Source: Autumnicola psychrophila (GTDB lineage Bacteria > Bacteroidota > Bacteroidia > Flavobacteriales > Flavobacteriaceae). Taken from it: a DNA stretch of 64,000 nt. Within the stretch, counting starts at the first letter, position 1; each line of letters begins with the position of its first letter. The notes under the pieces are model-generated. The model saw nothing but the letters and a program-made list of their open reading frames with translations, had not been told where the DNA came from and searched no databases. The stretch covers positions 1 through 64,000 of the forward strand of contig NZ_JAVRHN010000006.1 in assembly GCF_031846645.1 (NCBI RefSeq). Direction: 5' to 3'. Below are positions 25,344 to 34,226 of this stretch, piece by piece. Both the position numbers and the translations under genes were made by a program.

Positions 25344-27302
25344 ATGAGATACATTTTCTTCCTCTTTACTTTCATCTTATCAGTTTCTAATTCTACATGT
25401 TACGCAGAAGTAAAGCTTCCACAAATTATTAGCGATGGGCTGGTACTGCAAAGAAATGCAGAAATTCCTGTATGGGGATGGGCAGATCCCAATGAAGAAA
25501 TCACCCTGTCTTTCATGGGAAAGAACTACAAAACAACGGCATCCCAAGAGGGGAACTGGAATATTCGTCTCCCAAAAATGAAACCGGGTGGTCCCTACAA
25601 GATGGTAATTTCAGGTAAAAACCGTCTTGAGGTTAAGGATATACTTATTGGTGATGTTTGGCTTGCTGCAGGACAATCTAACATGGTACATCAAATGGAT
25701 ATACATGATGTCACTTATGAAAAGGAGATTGCTACCGCCAGTTATCCAGAAATAAGACACTTTAAAATACCTACGGCAACCGCTCTATCGGGGCCTCAAC
25801 AAGATCTACCCGGTGGGGAATGGCAGAAAGCAGTGGGTGACGAAGTAAGACCGTTTTCTGCTGTTGCATATTTCTTCGCAAAAGAGATTTATAAAAAACA
25901 TAAAATTCCAATTGGTCTTATAAACGCCAGTGTTGGTGGTACACCTATTGAAGCCTGGATACCTGAAGAAGGCTTTCAAAATTTTAATGAAATTTTGAAA
26001 ATTATTAAAGAAAACAAGGATACAGCATTTGTGAATAAACAAATGAGAAACCGATCATCCTTTAATCAGAACTCCAGAGAATCATCTGACAAAGGTTTAA
26101 CAGGGGAAATTCCATGGTATGATCCAGATTTCATCCCCAAAAACTGGCGAAGAATAAATATTCCGGGTTATTGGGAAGATCAGGGAGCCGGAGATCTTAA
26201 CGGAGTGGTTTGGTACCGCAGAGAAATAGAAATGCCAGCATCTATGGCAGGTAAAGAAGCTACCGTTTTCCTTGGTCGAATTGTGGATGCCGATGAGCTA
26301 TATATCAATGGAACAAATGTGGGTAATACCACCTATCAATATCCGCAAAGAAGATATGATGTCCCGGCCAATTTGCTTAAAGAAGGTAAGAACAGTTTTG
26401 TTATACGAGTAACCAATAACTCCGGTAAAGGTGGTTTTGTCCCAGACAAACCTTATTACATATTCACCGCTAATGACACTGTAGATCTTAAAGGTTACTG
26501 GAAGTACAAGGTTGGAGAAGTATTTGCTCCGGTAGATTACTCCTCTATTTCAAGAAGGGACAACGATGAGCCACGACCAAGAAGAATAAATCCTCAGAAC
26601 GAACCTACTGCCTTATACAATGCCATGGTGGCTCCTTTCACAGAACTTCCTTTAAAAGGTATTTTGTGGTACCAGGGAGAGAGCAATTCAGGAAACCCAA
26701 AAATTTATGAGGATTATATGCATTCCCTCATTAATGGCTGGAGAGAAATTTTCCATTCGCCTAATATTCCATTTATCTATGCGCAGCTACCCAATTTTAT
26801 GGATGTATCTTATTTGCCTTCCGAGAGCAATTGGGCTGAGCTAAGAGAATCCCAGCTAAAGGCGCTCTCTTCCCCAAATACTGCCATGACAGTAAATATA
26901 GATTTGGGAGAATGGAATGACATTCACCCCGATAATAAGAAAGACGTGGGCGTGCGAATGGCTCTTGCGGCACAAAAGCTTGCTTACGGAGAAGATATTG
27001 TCTACTCTGGCCCTATTTATAAAGATCATAAAATTAATGGAAACAAAGTAGTTATTTCATTTACTAATGTGGGTAGTGGTCTGAATACAAATGATGGTGA
27101 AGAATTAAGTGAATTCGCAATTGCTGGAGAGGATAAAAAATTTGTTTGGGCAAACGCAAAGATAGAAGGTAACAAAGTGATCGTATGGAGTGATGAAGTT
27201 CCCAATCCAAAGTACGTCCGTTACGCCTGGGCAAATAATCCTGACAATCCAAACCTGAAAAATAAGGAAGGACTGCCTGCATCGCCATTCAGGATTGAAT
27301 AA
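25344..27302 (+). CDS. SASA-type carbohydrate acetylesterase with inserted sugar-binding domain
   Basis: 652 residues with a signal peptide (to about YAEV). The SGNH-like SASA domain is split: WLAAGQSNM holds the nucleophile S112, WYQGESNSG is the second conserved block and NDIHPDNK supplies the catalytic D and H. Between them (about 250-380) lies an inserted beta-sandwich resembling the GH2 sugar-binding domain (VWYRREIEMP, VDADELYINGTNVG). The family is annotated as sialate O-acetylesterase, but next to GH115 an acetyl-xylan or acetyl-glucuronoxylan esterase is more likely. This substrate is inferred. It is the last gene of the pair. Confidence 0.82.
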   Translation: MRYIFFLFTFILSVSNSTCYAEVKLPQIISDGLVLQRNAEIPVWGWADPNEEITLSFMGKNYKTTASQEGNWNIRLPKMKPGGPYKMVISGKNRLEVKDILIGDVWLAAGQSNMVHQMDIHDVTYEKEIATASYPEIRHFKIPTATALSGPQQDLPGGEWQKAVGDEVRPFSAVAYFFAKEIYKKHKIPIGLINASVGGTPIEAWIPEEGFQNFNEILKIIKENKDTAFVNKQMRNRSSFNQNSRESSDKGLTGEIPWYDPDFIPKNWRRINIPGYWEDQGAGDLNGVVWYRREIEMPASMAGKEATVFLGRIVDADELYINGTNVGNTTYQYPQRRYDVPANLLKEGKNSFVIRVTNNSGKGGFVPDKPYYIFTANDTVDLKGYWKYKVGEVFAPVDYSSISRRDNDEPRPRRINPQNEPTALYNAMVAPFTELPLKGILWYQGESNSGNPKIYEDYMHSLINGWREIFHSPNIPFIYAQLPNFMDVSYLPSESNWAELRESQLKALSSPNTAMTVNIDLGEWNDIHPDNKKDVGVRMALAAQKLAYGEDIVYSGPIYKDHKINGNKVVISFTNVGSGLNTNDGEELSEFAIAGEDKKFVWANAKIEGNKVIVWSDEVPNPKYVRYAWANNPDNPNLKNKEGLPASPFRIE

Positions 27303-27405
27303 GTAGTGTAGTGATGTAAGGCAAAATTAAATAAACCTTTATTAAGGGACCATGATGTAAAAATAAACACTGCAATGTGGTTTATAATGGTACGCACATA
27401 ACCTG

Positions 27406-27450
27406 AAGAAGATTTACCACCACAGAAAAAGGCTGGTAAATCTTCTTTAT
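27406..27450. terminator. Hairpin between convergent genes
   Basis: AAGAAGATTTACCA (27406-27419) pairs perfectly with TGGTAAATCTTCTT (27434-27447), a 14-bp stem between the esterase gene and bshA, which converge. The T-rich right side supports termination of the plus-strand transcript; it may serve both. Confidence 0.65.
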
Positions 27451-27498
27451 CATAAGAGAAGTCTTTAAATTTAATACAATAAAAGCTATCTGAAAATA

Positions 27499-28641
27499 TT
27501 AGGTCGTTACATTGGCTTTTTCTAAAAGCCTTTGATAAAGGTTTTCATACTGTGGAACGATATTTTGTATATCGAACTTCTGTGATTCACGGCGTGCATT
27601 TTCCTTGAACTCGTCCAGTTTATCTTCATCTGATAAAAGAGAAATTGCATCTTCTGACATTTTCTTTATATCACCAACATCATTTAAATATCCGGTTACA
27701 CCATGTATATTTACTTCAGGCAAACCTCCGGTATTTGTCGAAATAACTGGAACACTATTCACCATGGCTTCTAAAGCTGCCAATCCAAAACTTTCTTTTT
27801 CTGAAGGCAGCAAAAATAAATCTGAAAAACAAAGGATTTTATCTATCTCATGACTCTCTCCCAGGAACATTACCTTATCCAGGATCCCTAGTTCTTTCAC
27901 CATTTCTTCTGCTGTTTCTTTTTCAGGCCCTTCCCCCACCATCATAAGCCTGGATTTCACCTTCTTCTGAATTTCAAAGAAAATTTTAATCACATCGTCT
28001 ATGCGTTTAACTTTTCTGAAGTTGCTAATGTGGGTAACGATCTTTTCATCTTCCAAAGCCATCATTTCACGCTGACAATCGGTAAACGTTTTCCGCTTAT
28101 ATTTAGTAACATCTATAAAGTTAGGAACTACTTGTATCTCTTTGGTAATTTCAAAGGACTTAAGAGTATCTTCTTTAAGACTTTGAGAAACCGAAGTTAC
28201 CACATCACTATTATTAATACTGAATTTAACTGCAGGTTTGTAAAATGGATGCCTTCCTACCAGGGTAATATCGGTTCCGTGAAGCGTAGTGACCATAGGA
28301 ATGAAAATACCTTCTTCCTCCAACATTTTTTTTGCCATGTATCCTGCATAAGCATGCGGAATTGCATAGTGAACATGCAAAAGTTCGATTTTATGGAGTT
28401 TTACCATATTTACGAGCTTGCTGCTTAGCGCCAGCTCATAAGGCTGATAATGAAACAACGGATATTCCGGTACGTGTACCTCATGAAACCTGACATTGCT
28501 GGAAAGCTGATCCAGTCTTACAGGTTGTTTGTAAGTGATAAAGTGTATCTCGTGTCCCCTTCGCGAAAGTGCAAGTCCCAGTTCTGTAGCGACTACTCCA
28601 CTCCCACCAAATGTGGGGTAACAAACAATAGCAATTCTCAT
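27499..28641 (-). CDS. bshA: N-acetyl-alpha-D-glucosaminyl L-malate synthase BshA
   Basis: 380-residue GT4 glycosyltransferase. The N-terminus MRIAIVCYPTFGGSGVVATE is the characteristic BshA start, with HVHYAIPHA, TTLHGTDITLVG and the C-terminal E-x7-E motif EKESFGLAALE. BshA joins UDP-GlcNAc to L-malate in the first step of bacillithiol synthesis. This gives the organism a thiol whose persulfide could be the substrate of the two MBL-rhodanese enzymes. bshB and bshC are not in the window. The gene lies alone on the minus strand, 60 nt after the GH3 fusion gene's stop side. Confidence 0.93.
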   Translation of the reverse strand: MRIAIVCYPTFGGSGVVATELGLALSRRGHEIHFITYKQPVRLDQLSSNVRFHEVHVPEYPLFHYQPYELALSSKLVNMVKLHKIELLHVHYAIPHAYAGYMAKKMLEEEGIFIPMVTTLHGTDITLVGRHPFYKPAVKFSINNSDVVTSVSQSLKEDTLKSFEITKEIQVVPNFIDVTKYKRKTFTDCQREMMALEDEKIVTHISNFRKVKRIDDVIKIFFEIQKKVKSRLMMVGEGPEKETAEEMVKELGILDKVMFLGESHEIDKILCFSDLFLLPSEKESFGLAALEAMVNSVPVISTNTGGLPEVNIHGVTGYLNDVGDIKKMSEDAISLLSDEDKLDEFKENARRESQKFDIQNIVPQYENLYQRLLEKANVTT

Positions 28642-28701
28642 TGATTCTACTTTAATAAAGAGCTCTCTAAAAAGCCAGTTTTCGCTAAGTATTTTTCTTA
28701 A

Positions 28702-31635
28702 TTAAAAATCTATAGCTTCGTATATCACTTCCTGTATTTTGGATCTGATATCCTCTCTTATCAGTTTCCGGTTATTGGAATCGGGATAAGTGCGATTGGA
28801 CAAAAATACATATATTATTTCTTCCTCCGGGTCTGCCCATGCTAAAGTTCCTGTGAATCCGGTATGTCCAAAACTGGTTAAAGAAACACAACCACATGTA
28901 GGGCCAACATTACCCAGTTGTGGTTTGTCGAAACCCACTCCTCTTCTTACATTCTTTTCGCAATAATAACAGGTATTGAATTTTGAAATGGTTTCAGGTT
29001 CAAAGAATTTTTCTCCACCATAACTTCCTCCATTCATGTACATTTGCATGATTTTGGCTACGTCATTTGCATTACTAAACAAACCTGCATGGCCACCGAT
29101 ACCACCCTGCATAGCGGCTCCCTGGTCATGAACGTATCCGTGCACCTTTTGCGCCCTCCACAATTTGTCATTTTCTGTAGGTGCTATCTGGTCCAGTCCA
29201 AAACGAGTCGCAGGAAGATACCCTGTATAATTCGCTCCCAAAGGCCTGTAAAATCTTTCCTGGGTAAGACTATTTAAAGTCGTATTGTAGTAACTCTCCA
29301 GGTAGTACTTAAGGATGTAAAAAGGTAAATCACTGTACTTGTATTCCTTTTTCCTCTCAAGATCACTATCCCTTATAACGGCCAAAATAGTATCCTGAGC
29401 ATCATTTCGAATATACATATCCCTGGCAACATGTGTATTAAATGCTTCGGAAGGAACCTTACTGTAGTACAAGTCTGAAGGTTTCCGTGTTGTTTTGTCC
29501 AGTGTCGAAATGTAAAAAGGTATCCATACTTTCAGACGGGCATAATGCATTAGCATATCCTGTAACCTGATATTTTCCTTATTGGAATTCTGAAAAACGG
29601 ATAACATTTCTCCAAGCTTGGTGTCAAAACTTATAATTCCCTTCTCCTCCTGTTCCATCACCAAAGGTAAAGTAGCCAGAATCTTTGTTAAGGAAGCGAG
29701 ATCGTAAACAGTAGTATCAGTTACCGGAAGCTCTTCTTCATACGTCTGATAACCAAAATTGCGATTATAAATTACTTTGCCTTTGCGCGCAATCAAAATT
29801 TGAGCTCCGGGAGTCATCTTCTTTTCTATTGCTTCACTAATAATCGAATCAATTTTCTTTAATTTATAGGAATTAATGCCTACTGTTTCCGGGACACCAT
29901 AACTTAGCCGATTAAGTTCCTTGCTCCTAAGACCCGAGCCTTCAGGAAACTCGTCACCAATACTAACCGGCAGCTTTCCCCTGGCCTTTACAGCTCCAAA
30001 CAGCATCTGTGCAACCTTTTGCTGTGCAATTTCATTATTCTGATAACCAACTACCACACCTTCCATATCTGTGAAAGTGGGAATATCCAATAAAGCATAC
30101 GGCCTGGCAAAAACATTCAGCACCGTGCTGTTTCTTCTGGCAATTTCATAAAGCCAGCGTATTTCCCGGTTTGAAAATTTATAAGAAGTCCAGGGATTGT
30201 CATCCTCTTTATGAAAACCTATAATAACCCTATCATATTCTTCAAGTCTCTGGAGTAAACTTTCCAGGTTTACAGCACTTACCCAGTCCACTTTTGTATA
30301 TTTTCTAAGCTGGGAAAGAAATGCACTGCCATCCCCATCTCCAAGGTTGACGTAAGCAAATTTCTTCTTTGCCAATTTTTTAAATGGCAAAAGCCCCATG
30401 TTGTTCTTTAGAACAGTAATGGAACTTTCTGTTAGTTTTTCAAAAAGTGCATCATCACGAACACTATGCAATTCAGAAACAAGAAATGCAGAATTTATGG
30501 GCTCATAGTCATTAAGTCCTACCTTATATTTTGCAAATAAAATTTTCTTAACCGAATGGCTTAATCGTTGCTCGCTTATAATTCCATCATTATAAGCTTC
30601 TGTTATTTTCTGAATTCCCTTCGGGACGTCTTCAGAAATTAGCAGAACATCGTTACCTGCAAGAAAAGCAGCCAAATCAATATCTCCTGGATTACTGAAG
30701 TTAGAAGCTCCTTTCATGTTCAACGCATCAGTAAAAATTAGTCCGTTGAAATTGAGCCCCTTCTTTAGGAGATCGGTAACCACAGTTTTACTTAATGAAG
30801 ATGGAGTACCTTTTTCCTCTTCCAGAGAAGGCACATTGAGATGGGCAACCATTATACTGGAAAGTCCCTCCTCTATCAGCATTTTGTAAGGATACAATTC
30901 TACATTTTCAATCCTGCTTTTGGAAAAAGAAATAGTTGGTAAAGTTTTGTGAGAGTCGGAGTCTGTGTCTCCATGCCCGGGAAAATGCTTTGCACTAGAA
31001 AGTATCCCTTCGCGCTGCATACCTCTAATAAAAGCAAGGGATTTCGAAGTTACATTTTCCTTTTCTTCGCCAAAGGACCTGGTGCCGATAATTGGATTTT
31101 CCGGATTGGTATTAATGTCTACAACGGGTGCAAAATTTATATGTACCCCAAGCCGTTTGGAATGCCGGGAAATAGCGGCACCTGCTTCTTCAATTAAAGA
31201 ATTTTCTTCGATTGCACCCAAAGTCATATTCCATGGCAGCGCAAAAGTAGAATCGAGCCGCATGGCCAATCCCCATTCTGCATCCATTCCCACCAGGAGT
31301 GGTACTTTAGAGGCTTTCTGAAATTCATTAGTAAGTTTGGCCTGTCTTAATGGTCCTCCTTTGGAAAATATAACACCACCAATATGTTGTTCTTCTATAA
31401 GCTTTTTTATTTTATCTGTTTTAGATTCAGGTGCATTGGAAAAAACATCTACCATAAAGAGCTGTCCAATCTTCTCCTCCAGGGACATTGAATTATAGAT
31501 GCTATCCACCCACTCTTTTTGAGCAGGAAAGTCTTCACTTATCAGCGGATTCCTTTGTTGGGAAAATAAATTAGTAGCGAGAAAAAAGAAAAGTGAACCT
31601 AAAAATAATAAATTCGGGGCTACTTTAAGTTTCAT
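28702..31635 (-). CDS. NagZ-like GH3 hydrolase fused to a beta-lactamase-fold serine hydrolase
   Basis: 977 residues. After a signal peptide (to about LFSQ) comes a GH3 domain with the NagZ-type loop KHFPGHGDTDSDSH (catalytic H/D pair) and the aspartate nucleophile region FTDALNMKG, followed by the GH3 C-terminal domain (about 400-570). From about 590 on lies a class C beta-lactamase/penicillin-binding fold with SLTK (S-x-x-K) and HTGFTGT (the KTG-like box); YSD is in place of Y-x-N. It likely cleaves GlcNAc from muropeptides and acts on the peptide part (peptidoglycan recycling or remodelling) in the periplasm. Its ATG overlaps the stop of the upstream gene (TAATG). Confidence 0.85.
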   Translation of the reverse strand: MKLKVAPNLLFLGSLFFFLATNLFSQQRNPLISEDFPAQKEWVDSIYNSMSLEEKIGQLFMVDVFSNAPESKTDKIKKLIEEQHIGGVIFSKGGPLRQAKLTNEFQKASKVPLLVGMDAEWGLAMRLDSTFALPWNMTLGAIEENSLIEEAGAAISRHSKRLGVHINFAPVVDINTNPENPIIGTRSFGEEKENVTSKSLAFIRGMQREGILSSAKHFPGHGDTDSDSHKTLPTISFSKSRIENVELYPYKMLIEEGLSSIMVAHLNVPSLEEEKGTPSSLSKTVVTDLLKKGLNFNGLIFTDALNMKGASNFSNPGDIDLAAFLAGNDVLLISEDVPKGIQKITEAYNDGIISEQRLSHSVKKILFAKYKVGLNDYEPINSAFLVSELHSVRDDALFEKLTESSITVLKNNMGLLPFKKLAKKKFAYVNLGDGDGSAFLSQLRKYTKVDWVSAVNLESLLQRLEEYDRVIIGFHKEDDNPWTSYKFSNREIRWLYEIARRNSTVLNVFARPYALLDIPTFTDMEGVVVGYQNNEIAQQKVAQMLFGAVKARGKLPVSIGDEFPEGSGLRSKELNRLSYGVPETVGINSYKLKKIDSIISEAIEKKMTPGAQILIARKGKVIYNRNFGYQTYEEELPVTDTTVYDLASLTKILATLPLVMEQEEKGIISFDTKLGEMLSVFQNSNKENIRLQDMLMHYARLKVWIPFYISTLDKTTRKPSDLYYSKVPSEAFNTHVARDMYIRNDAQDTILAVIRDSDLERKKEYKYSDLPFYILKYYLESYYNTTLNSLTQERFYRPLGANYTGYLPATRFGLDQIAPTENDKLWRAQKVHGYVHDQGAAMQGGIGGHAGLFSNANDVAKIMQMYMNGGSYGGEKFFEPETISKFNTCYYCEKNVRRGVGFDKPQLGNVGPTCGCVSLTSFGHTGFTGTLAWADPEEEIIYVFLSNRTYPDSNNRKLIREDIRSKIQEVIYEAIDF

Positions 31636-32120
31636 TAATTTAAAAAGCGATTATGCCAACTATCAGATGCAGGAACTTCCCAGTCTGAAAGATATTCGGC
31701 TTTGTTATTTACAAGATTATTAAAAACAATGGTTTTTGGAGAAACAGCTTTCTCTTTTGCCATTTTCCTGAAATCAATCAGGGTCTTGTAAGCCACAAAA
31801 TCACCTTGTTTGTAAGAAACATTCATTTTATCAAGAAGATCAACGCCATATTCTTTTTCCAGTTGCTGAATAAAATGAACCGAAGCGTCTATAGAGCATC
31901 CTGAAGCTGCATTTACTTCCTGGTCCAGCGCGAGTATAATGAAGCGTTTATATTTAATTTCAAAACCGGCTTTTAACTCAGCTCCATGAGCTGTCCATCT
32001 CTGGACAAAAAGTTCCAGTTTTTGAGTAATTTCCTGAAGTTCTTCTTCTGTAAAAGATCTATTGGATTGATAGATCCAAACACGGGCACTATCGGGTAAA
32101 GTATTAAAAGGTACTAACAT
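31635..32120 (-). CDS. Conserved Bacteroidota protein, function unknown
   Basis: 161 residues, no signal peptide and no transmembrane segment. It begins MLVPFNTLPDSARVWIYQSN and contains GCSIDASVHFIQQLE, a conserved C-containing stretch; homologues are sometimes mislabelled ABC transporter ATPase although no Walker motif is present. It overlaps the GH3-beta-lactamase start by one base (TAATG), so the two are translated together and may act in the same cell-wall process. No function is assigned. Confidence 0.75.
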   Translation of the reverse strand: MLVPFNTLPDSARVWIYQSNRSFTEEELQEITQKLELFVQRWTAHGAELKAGFEIKYKRFIILALDQEVNAASGCSIDASVHFIQQLEKEYGVDLLDKMNVSYKQGDFVAYKTLIDFRKMAKEKAVSPKTIVFNNLVNNKAEYLSDWEVPASDSWHNRFLN

Positions 32121-32783
32121 TTTTAGTCTTAGATAAATTTATACAAAACTACTTTATTATGCTGTGCCTTCAAATATAGTACAGGAATTTAACTTTTAAA
32201 TTGACGTGTTGACAATCATATTGTAACCGAAAATTGGCAAATTTGGCAACTCTCTAAAATATAAGGATTTAAAGAAAGATCCAGCTTTGGAAAAAGCTTT
32301 TTTAAAACATTTAGAAGAGTTAAAACAATAATATTTATATCTAAACCTTATACTTTTTTCTAAAAATTTATCCTAAAGGTTAATTCTGAAGATTATAACA
32401 GGAAATTAAGGTTGTAAGCTTCCCCTAATTAGAATTGCTAGATGATAAATTATTGTTTATTATGGCAATTCCCCTTCAGCTGAATTTTTGCATAAATAGT
32501 AATCGCATTGAAAATAGGAAGAACTCTTACTTGTTCATAAAAATCGTTTTTACTTTTAAAATTTGTCAATTAAGCCAAATTTTCCAAGGAAAAACCAAAT
32601 GACTCTTTCTCGGCTATCTCTGAAAAAAGAATTCTTAGAAAATTGTCAGTAGTAAACGGAGGCCTGAAAATGCCAATTATCGATCTTTGGTAGATTCAGG
32701 ATTATTTTTTTTAATTATTTGCTTTTCTTTTTAATACCTATAGGTTTTAAAAACCTTGCAGGAAGACGAAAATCCGTCAAATC
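32121..32783. other. 663-bp AT-rich intergenic region
   Basis: No full gene. A plus-strand frame ending at 32331 (FGNSLKYKDLKKDP, then ALEKAFLKHLEELKQ) has no start and no recognised family; it may be a remnant. No repeats or strong terminators were seen. The promoter of the 161-residue gene presumably lies near 32121-32200. Confidence 0.4.
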
Positions 32784-34226
32784 CTAATCGGCCTGCTTTA
32801 CAAATACCTTCATTTTAAAAGCAGCTTTGGGAGCTTCACAAACCGGACACGTATAATTATCTTCCAGCTCTTTAAATGCTGTTCCGGCGGGGATTCCCTG
32901 CGTCTCATCGCCATAAGCTTTGTCATAAACTGTAAGGCACTCCTGACATTGAAAAACCTCAGCTTCTACCACATCTTTTCTTGGGCCTTTTGCTTTTTCT
33001 TCTTCCTTTTTGTTTCCAAGCTGCTCAAAATACATCTGACTCAACTCCATGAGCAGGCTTGGCAATTCCACTTTATCTACATCCTGAACATGGGTGATAT
33101 ATTCACGTGTATTTGGATCAAAATCCCGTGCATAAAGCAGATTGAAGGTATCCCGAATGTCAAAATCGGATAAATCCTGCGGAGTTTTGTTCTTTTCTAT
33201 TACTATGGAAGTGAAATAATAAACTCTTCTTGTATAATTGGCAATTCCAAACGTAAGCCCGTAAGTACTAATATCATTCTGATCAAAATTAGCCACGAGG
33301 TACTTTTTAAGTCTTAATGCTTCCTCATTGGCTACCGGTAAATGCCAGTTGAGTTCCAGCATAGAATGGCGCACATTAATCCCGAATTTCCCCAACAACT
33401 TCTCCCATTGTAGTTTTGTCTCTTCGGGAATTCCCTTTACAATAAAGGATTTCCAGGGTGTAATGCAAATTCTTCCGATTTTCGACTCGGCACAAAGGTC
33501 ACACATCGCCTTCAGAAACTCCAGGTCGTATTTATTGTTTCTCCAATATAAGCCCAGCCAGTATTTTCCGGTTCCCGTGCGGTTCATCCCTTCATAATAT
33601 GGGAAAGGATAAAACGGCACTTCCAGTGGCTTGTCTACTGTTCGGTTTTCTGTATCGACAGCATCGTTCACCAGTTCAAAAATCATTTCTATGGTTTCCG
33701 GCTCCTCCTGAAGAATATTCTCCACTGCCTGCCCAATTTTCCCAATATCCCAGCTGTAAATTAATGCAGGATACATTTCGACTTTTTCCCATTCCGGTAA
33801 CCTGATGTACAAATACCAGTAATCTTCATGTTCTGAAGCAATAAAATTTAAATGTCCTGTAAACAACGGAACCAGTCTTTGCCTAGGCTCTGTAATATTA
33901 ATTTTCAATAACGGATCAAATCTAATTTGTTCCAGAATGTACAGGTAACGATCCCCGGTGAGCCACGGCGTAGTGGGGAAAATATTTGTTGAAACATAGG
34001 AAGAAACAATGTTCTCTATAGTGTCTGAATTCGGCTTTACGATGGATAAGTTATCAAATTTCTCCAGGTTTGTCTCGTCTGTCGCTTCCGGAAGCAAAAT
34101 ATCCTGCCGGGAACCAAAAGAGATGGTTTTAAGTCCGGCACCTTCAGCAGTTTCTGCTATGGTTTTTAATTCCGCAGGTGAAAGTACACCGCCCTTTACA
34201 ATTATTCTTGAAAGATTTTTTCTCAT
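32784..34226 (-). CDS. Siroheme-reductase-like protein with C-terminal rubredoxin
   Basis: 480 residues. The first about 400 resemble the ferredoxin-like and core folds of nitrite/sulfite reductases (TEPRQRLVPLFTGHLNF, RICITPWKSFIVKG, RHSMLELNWHLPVA), but the four cysteines that bind the [4Fe-4S]-siroheme centre are not visible as a set. The last 55 residues are a rubredoxin with C427, C430, C460 and C463 (QCQEC and CPVC). Its ATG overlaps the stop of the nitrate reductase gene (ATGA), so it is probably an electron-transfer partner of that enzyme. The reductase-like half may have become a scaffold; this is inference. Confidence 0.72.
   Translation of the reverse strand: MRKNLSRIIVKGGVLSPAELKTIAETAEGAGLKTISFGSRQDILLPEATDETNLEKFDNLSIVKPNSDTIENIVSSYVSTNIFPTTPWLTGDRYLYILEQIRFDPLLKINITEPRQRLVPLFTGHLNFIASEHEDYWYLYIRLPEWEKVEMYPALIYSWDIGKIGQAVENILQEEPETIEMIFELVNDAVDTENRTVDKPLEVPFYPFPYYEGMNRTGTGKYWLGLYWRNNKYDLEFLKAMCDLCAESKIGRICITPWKSFIVKGIPEETKLQWEKLLGKFGINVRHSMLELNWHLPVANEEALRLKKYLVANFDQNDISTYGLTFGIANYTRRVYYFTSIVIEKNKTPQDLSDFDIRDTFNLLYARDFDPNTREYITHVQDVDKVELPSLLMELSQMYFEQLGNKKEEEKAKGPRKDVVEAEVFQCQECLTVYDKAYGDETQGIPAGTAFKELEDNYTCPVCEAPKAAFKMKVFVKQAD

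Noticed and set aside
32200..32331. Small plus-strand gene ending with LEELKQ
   Set aside because: No start codon or family; kept only as a note in the intergenic entry.
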